NCBI GenBank assembly: GCA_009602725.1
Contig: WELB01000188.1
Location: 99,712-111,134 of the forward strand
From: Spirogloea muscicola
Taxonomy: Eukaryota; Streptophyta; Zygnematophyceae; Spirogloeales; Spirogloeaceae
Length of the DNA: 11,423 nucleotides
Direction: 5' to 3'
The position numbers and the translations under genes are program-made. Under the pieces are notes generated by a model, which did no database searches, was not told the origin of the DNA, and saw nothing but the letters and a program-made list of their open reading frames with translations. Positions 7,557-11,423 of the stretch are shown here, in pieces. How positions within the stretch are numbered: position 1 is the stretch's first letter; every line of letters begins with the position of its first letter.

Positions 7557-7744
7557 GTCACAGCGCGCCCGCCAAGGTGCTTCCAGTTGGCATGTGTGGC
7601 ACAATGGCTGCCACCTGCCCACGTCGCTCTCTGTCGGTTTTCGGCTTGCATGTGCTCCCCCGTGGGTACTAATGTCACCCTGCTACCTTGGGCACCTCAG
7701 CATAGGGCTCCATTACATGTAGCCTTGTTTATCCTGCACTGGAG

Positions 7745-7878
7745 TCTGCCTGAACAATGTATTGGCTTGACTTGGCATCCCTTTGATTTCATGCGCTCCG
7801 CGCGCCTTCTCTCTGCCTGAACATTGTACTGGCTTGAGTTGGCATCCATTTTATTTCGTGCGCTCTGCGCGCCCTCTC
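7745..7878. repeat. 67-bp tandem duplication
   Basis: Units 7745-7811 and 7812-7878 both begin TCTGCCTGAACA and both run through GCGCTC and GCGCGCC near the end. I count eight differences over 67 bases (about 88% identity), so it is older than the 222-base repeat. No coding function is apparent. Confidence 0.85.
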
Positions 7879-8344
7879 TCAGCCGCCAAGGTCTCGGGCC
7901 CCTGCCCCTTGAATCAGAGCTCCGGAATGTGGTGCAATGGAAGCCTGGACGTCGCTTGCTGCAGCTTCAGTCCCTTTCCCTCTGTTCTCCCACTTCAGCT
8001 TTCTGAGCCGCAATGACCGGGCTAGTACAGCAGCCAGCGGAGCAACCGCAGGTGGCAACGTGCTCCTACGCTGACTTGGTCGTGCACACCTCAGCTTTCC
8101 CAGCAGTTTTGTGGCTGGCTATCATGGCCGCTAGTAGGAGGCATCCTCTGATGCCCATGGCTTCCTGTCATCTGATTTGCACTTCGGCAGATACAGTCCA
8201 TAGTACATCTGACAACCATCGTTTGCCTCTGTCACACACCCACAGTGAACTCTTCCTTCACTTCCGTCACACCTGTGTCGGCAAGTTCGCGTGCCTAGTA
8301 AGCAAAGGGCAGAAAACGTCCAGCCCAGCCCAAGCTTGCTCGGC

Positions 8345-8349
8345 TTACA
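8345..8349 (-). terminator. Candidate TGTAA polyadenylation signal of the omega-amidase gene
   Basis: TGTAA on the minus strand, 544 bases past the stop codon, a usual 3' UTR length in chlorophytes, where TGTAA is the known polyadenylation motif. Other TGTAA sites at 8877-8873 (16 bases past the stop, so unlikely) and 7717-7713 are alternatives. Confidence 0.3.
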
Positions 8350-8714
8350 TGTACTTGCTCATAATGTCATCGGAACGGCGGGCACTACGCCTATACAAGG
8401 GTAGGACTGGTCCAAAGATCTGTACACTCGCAGCTGGGAGAATAGAGAGTGGGGTGGGAACTTGCTTGCCAGTCCATTGCCCTCAAGTTTCTTACTGGAA
8501 GTGCTCAAGAGTCAACTTATGCTCCTGCTGAGATGATAGCCAGTTGCAATTTTTGTAGGCCATAAGATGGTGCCCAGAAACAAAGCACCTGTCTGACGCC
8601 GCACATCAGACTGCACACTGCTGCGAAATGACATCTTCTTGCCATCTATATCTAAGGATGCTCCCACCTGTCAAAAGACGACAGTAACAGCACAACAGCC
8701 TTGTACTCTGATTG

Positions 8715-8738
8715 TGATACATGTACTGATACATGTAA
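8715..8738. repeat. 12-bp tandem repeat containing TACATGTA
   Basis: TGATACATGTA occurs twice in a row (8715-8725 and 8727-8737). Each copy includes the palindrome TACATGTA. It falls in the presumed 3' UTR of the minus-strand gene. Confidence 0.7.
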
Positions 8739-8892
8739 TGTGTTTCCAGCTTCCCAAGTCCCTTCTCTTCGCTGGTGTTTGTCACATTGCAAGGCACAGC
8801 TGCTCGTCACCATCTGTCTGCTGCGTTTGTTTGTTGTACAAGAACAAATACCTTTGTCCAGGAGCAAGCCATTTACAGGCCAGGTGTTCAGG

Positions 8893-11423
8893 TTACTCTG
8901 CTCCATGATCTACGAGCTCGTACATGTCTCCACGTCGCTGTGTGTCAATCGGCATGTTCATCCTGCAATTGAGGAGCTCTGTCAGAGAGTACTGCGACAG
9001 ACATGAGGTCACAATACCAAATACATGGTAAGTGACCTTCCAATTGCTGTCAACCTCTCCTAAACAAGGAAGCCAGGTTCACAGGATACCTTTCAGGCAG
9101 TAAGATCCACCCACACATTTGCGCACCTGCGAGTCTTAATCTCGTTAACATCAATATCAGCATAGATAGTTGTCTCCTCGTGCTCGGCAGCAGCAACAGT
9201 CTCAGCGAACTGCAAAAGGAGCACATATTACAGATTGACTTAAATTGGCAATACTTGCTTCATGCCTTCACACTGGAGAATCCACATCAGAGAGGCAGCT
9301 GATGCGCCTCCAGTCAACCTGCTATAAGCAGGCAGGTGTGATGGCAGGAGACAGTGAATGCTGCGATGCATACCGGTCCAGTCACAATGGAGTGGCCCCA
9401 TGCAATGTACGACGCCTTGTCATCCCGTGCAGGCGAGCAGAGGGCAACATAGAACTGCACATTGAACAGAAGGCCCCGGCCATAATAAGTACATACAGCA
9501 GTTTCTTTTGCCGCAGTTTGATATGTGCAGCCAGGTACTTAAGGAAAGCTGCTTAGAAGCAAGGGGTTTGATGCAACAGACACATACCTGGTTGTCAACT
9601 GCTCTGCTCCGATGCCAGACAGGTCCAAGCACAAACACAAGCGCAAGCACACAGCGCGGGCGTCAATTTCGTGTTGTGCTGTTCAGGTACAAAAAGCGTC
9701 TCTGACGGAGACATTGCTACCCTGCAAATACGGACCCCTCTCCTGTGTCTGCTTCCCGCTCGTTCTCCATTGGTCATTGATGTCAGGGAAGGCATGGAGA
9801 AGTCTCTCATAGGCCACAGCGGGTCTGCTTGAACAGAGACTCAGTGCTTAAGTGTGACCAGAGTGGTAGTCTTCGGGGTGACCCGCCAAGAAACCTCACC
9901 TTGCCTTAGCCAGCAGCTCCCAGTGTGCCGGGCCAGTCGTAATGTTGAAAGCTCCTGGCAGAGCATACAAATGCACACCTGCACAGCAGAATTGCCGCCG
10001 CGATCAGAGTGCAGCAGTAGTCTTAGAACCTTGCTTGCAGATTTTATCTTCCTACAGCCACTAATCAGCCTGTGAGGTTTGATCACACTGCAGTCACGAG
10101 AATGGTAGACAATGTGATCACTGAGCATGTAGTACCTCGGTTTGCATAAAGCATGGCCATCTCTGGGAAGCGAATGTCGTAGCAGATGCCGAGCCCAACT
10201 CGAAGCCCCAGCGCTGCAAAGCAACCCCAGCCAAGACCCAGCCCAGCTGCTCAGCATTGCTCGTCCTTGCAAGCAAGTCTTTGCAAGTCAGGAGAATTGC
10301 ATCAACCAGGCATCACATGGCTGTGGCTCATTAAAGTGCTTTTCTGCTGCTCTTGAGTTCTCTTTCAGACAGGATAGGTTCTGTGTTCGACGTCATCACC
10401 TGTATCAACAACCGTGAGGTTGCTACCTCCTGTCAGGGTCTCAGACTCCTTGAATGTAATCTTGCCAGGGATGTCAATGTCAAATAGGTGGACCTGATAT
10501 ATCCCAAGTCATAGTACTGGTCACAAATCAGCACGACTTGCAGCACACAACCAGCATCTGGGTTGGTCCTTTTGTACTAATTCAGAAACAGTCCTCTGAA
10601 GGAGGTAGACTGGGCACGTCAGACTCAAATGCTTCGTCAAAGCTTGCTGAGGCTCTGCATATATACCTTGCTGAGCTTCCCCTGCAGCTTTCCATGCGGA
10701 TCGAACACGCAGCAGGTATTGTAGAGCTTGTCTTGAGAGCGCTCCGGAATGGAACCGCCAATGATCGTGACGCGCTTGGCGGCGGCGACCTCGGCCAGCA
10801 TTGCAGTGGAGGGCGACGCCCCAGGCCCCGCATCAATGTCCTCTGCGTATGTCGGGAAGGAGGCATTGGAGTAGGGGCAATTCCACATCTCCTGGAAATG
10901 CGCCAGCCACGGGCGTGGAGCGGGGGGTCAGGCCAGGCAAAGCGCAAGACTGGCGGCCAATGGCAATGGCAATGACAGTCTGTTGACAAGACAGCAGCTC
11001 TCAAGTCCCGGCTGAGACCTCGACGGCCACAGAGCCCCCCAATGCTTGGCGACGTGAGGAATTGACCACTGATCTCTGCATTCTGGGACCTGGCACCCAA
11101 AGCGCTACAGCGACCCCTGGCAGCGGCCGGGGAAGAGCGGAGACCGGCAGCATGACGAGCTGCGCGCCGGCGTCGGCGGCGGCCTCGATGGCGGCGCGGG
11201 CCCGCGCGATGTTGCCGCCCTTGTCGTCGGACACGCGCAGCTGGCACAGCGCCAGCTTCACCTGGCCCGACGCCGCGGGCGCCAAGGGCTTAGGTTTTAG
11301 AGTTTAACGACTTGGGATTTTGGTTTGGGGTTTGGCTGCGGCGGGGCCTGGCCGCTGGCCGCTGGCCGCTGGCCGCTCACCTTGCCGCCCTGCTGCGGGC
11401 CGGGCGGCAGCGGCGCCGGGGGC
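8893..11423 (-). CDS. NIT2: Omega-amidase (NIT2-type, nitrilase superfamily), 5' end outside window
   Basis: This enzyme hydrolyses 2-oxoglutaramate and 2-oxosuccinamate to 2-oxoglutarate or oxaloacetate plus ammonia, finishing the glutamine/asparagine transaminase route. Exons on the minus strand are 11423-11381 (partial), 11288-11145, 10891-10667, 10493-10400, 10213-10136, 9978-9900, 9602-9587, 9454-9374, 9209-9127 and 8962-8893 (TAA 8895-8893). All introns are GT-AG and all phases agree, giving 289 residues from 11288 on plus 14 from the partial exon. The family's Glu-Lys-Cys triad is present: Glu in [11 protein letters not shown] (first codon of exon 10891), Lys in LSKVHLFDID (last codon of the same exon), and Cys in [28 protein letters not shown] and CSPARD are also conserved. 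Human NIT2 is about 276 residues, so the enzyme core is complete. The partial first exon is Pro/Gly-rich ([14 protein letters not shown]) and probably follows an organelle transit peptide lying outside. A TTG-initiated reading at 11285 is not the start. Confidence 0.93.
9587..9602 (-). other. 16-nt micro-exon of the omega-amidase gene
   Basis: Acceptor GGAGCAG precedes it and donor GTATGT follows. It supplies the last base of an Arg codon and AVDNQ. The join gives [22 protein letters not shown], exactly the family pattern. Without it, the flanking exons (9900 in phase 2, 9454 in phase 0) cannot be joined in frame. Introns of 297 and 132 bases flank it. Confidence 0.8.
11291..11334. repeat. 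Degenerate telomere-like sequence inside an intron
   Basis: The plus strand reads TAGGTTTTAGAGTTTAACG and then GGGATTTTGGTTTGGGGTTT, resembling decayed TTTAGGG/TTTTAGGG units typical of plant and green-algal telomeres. It ends at the splice acceptor (CCTAAG on the minus strand) of the 11380-11289 intron. Confidence 0.35.
11350..11377. repeat. Perfect heptanucleotide repeat (GGCCGCT)4
   Basis: Four perfect units of GGCCGCT fill the donor-proximal part of the first visible omega-amidase intron. The donor, GTGAGC on the minus strand from 11380, overlaps the last unit by three bases. Confidence 0.9.

Larger units (their letters stand above)
7879..8892. other. Intergenic DNA and presumed 3' UTR of the omega-amidase gene
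   Basis: The minus-strand gene ends at 8893 and its 3' UTR should run leftwards into this stretch. Open frames here are short and their products match nothing I recognise. TACATGTA palindromes recur at 8346, 8718 and 8730 (and at 7714 just outside). Confidence 0.5.

Noticed and set aside
7506-7560. Second tRNA suggested by GGGGTTTGAAC on the plus strand and a T-run on the minus strand
   Set aside because: No D-arm or anticodon arm can be folded at the right distances on either strand.
8013-8531. 172-codon plus-strand frame
   Set aside because: No domain, no signal and no similarity recognised; it lies where the 3' UTR of the opposite gene is expected.
10582-11247. 221-codon minus-strand frame over the omega-amidase region
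   Set aside because: It reads through introns in a frame different from the conserved enzyme exons; a shadow of the real gene.

Overview
The window looks like nuclear DNA of a green alga, probably a chlorophyte such as a trebouxiophyte. Both recognisable genes are cut by many 90-300 base GT-AG introns. One gene combines a hydroxyproline-rich type proline run with a secretion signal. The other matches plant-type omega-amidase closely. A tRNA-Ser(GCU)-like relic of organelle type lies between them. The lineage call is inference; the intron-exon structure is read directly from frames and splice phases.

Layout. Bases 1-1029 hold a nearly perfect 222-base direct repeat (1-222 = 781-1002). A smaller 23-base repeat and a roughly 22-base minisatellite sit around it. 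From 1260 to 5676 (+ strand) there is a multi-exon gene for a secreted proline-rich protein with two blocks of RTX (haemolysin-type, Ca2+-binding) nonapeptides, each followed by a related cysteine-containing domain. Eleven introns in its RTX part have consistent phases and preserve the nine-residue period. Its first exons are much less certain. Bases 5677-8892 contain no gene I can defend: very GC-rich DNA with GCC runs, an AT-rich island carrying the tRNA-like sequence, a third fragment of the left-hand repeat, and a 67-base tandem duplication. From 11423 down to 8893 (- strand) lies a ten-exon omega-amidase (NIT2-type nitrilase superfamily) gene. Its 5' end, probably with a transit peptide, runs off the window.

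The two genes converge, with stop codons about 3.2 kb apart. I see no functional link between them: one looks like an extracellular or wall Ca2+-binding protein, the other is a housekeeping enzyme that removes 2-oxo acid amides. The most unusual item is the RTX gene, a bacterial-style repeat array fused to an algal wall-type proline domain and deeply interrupted by introns.
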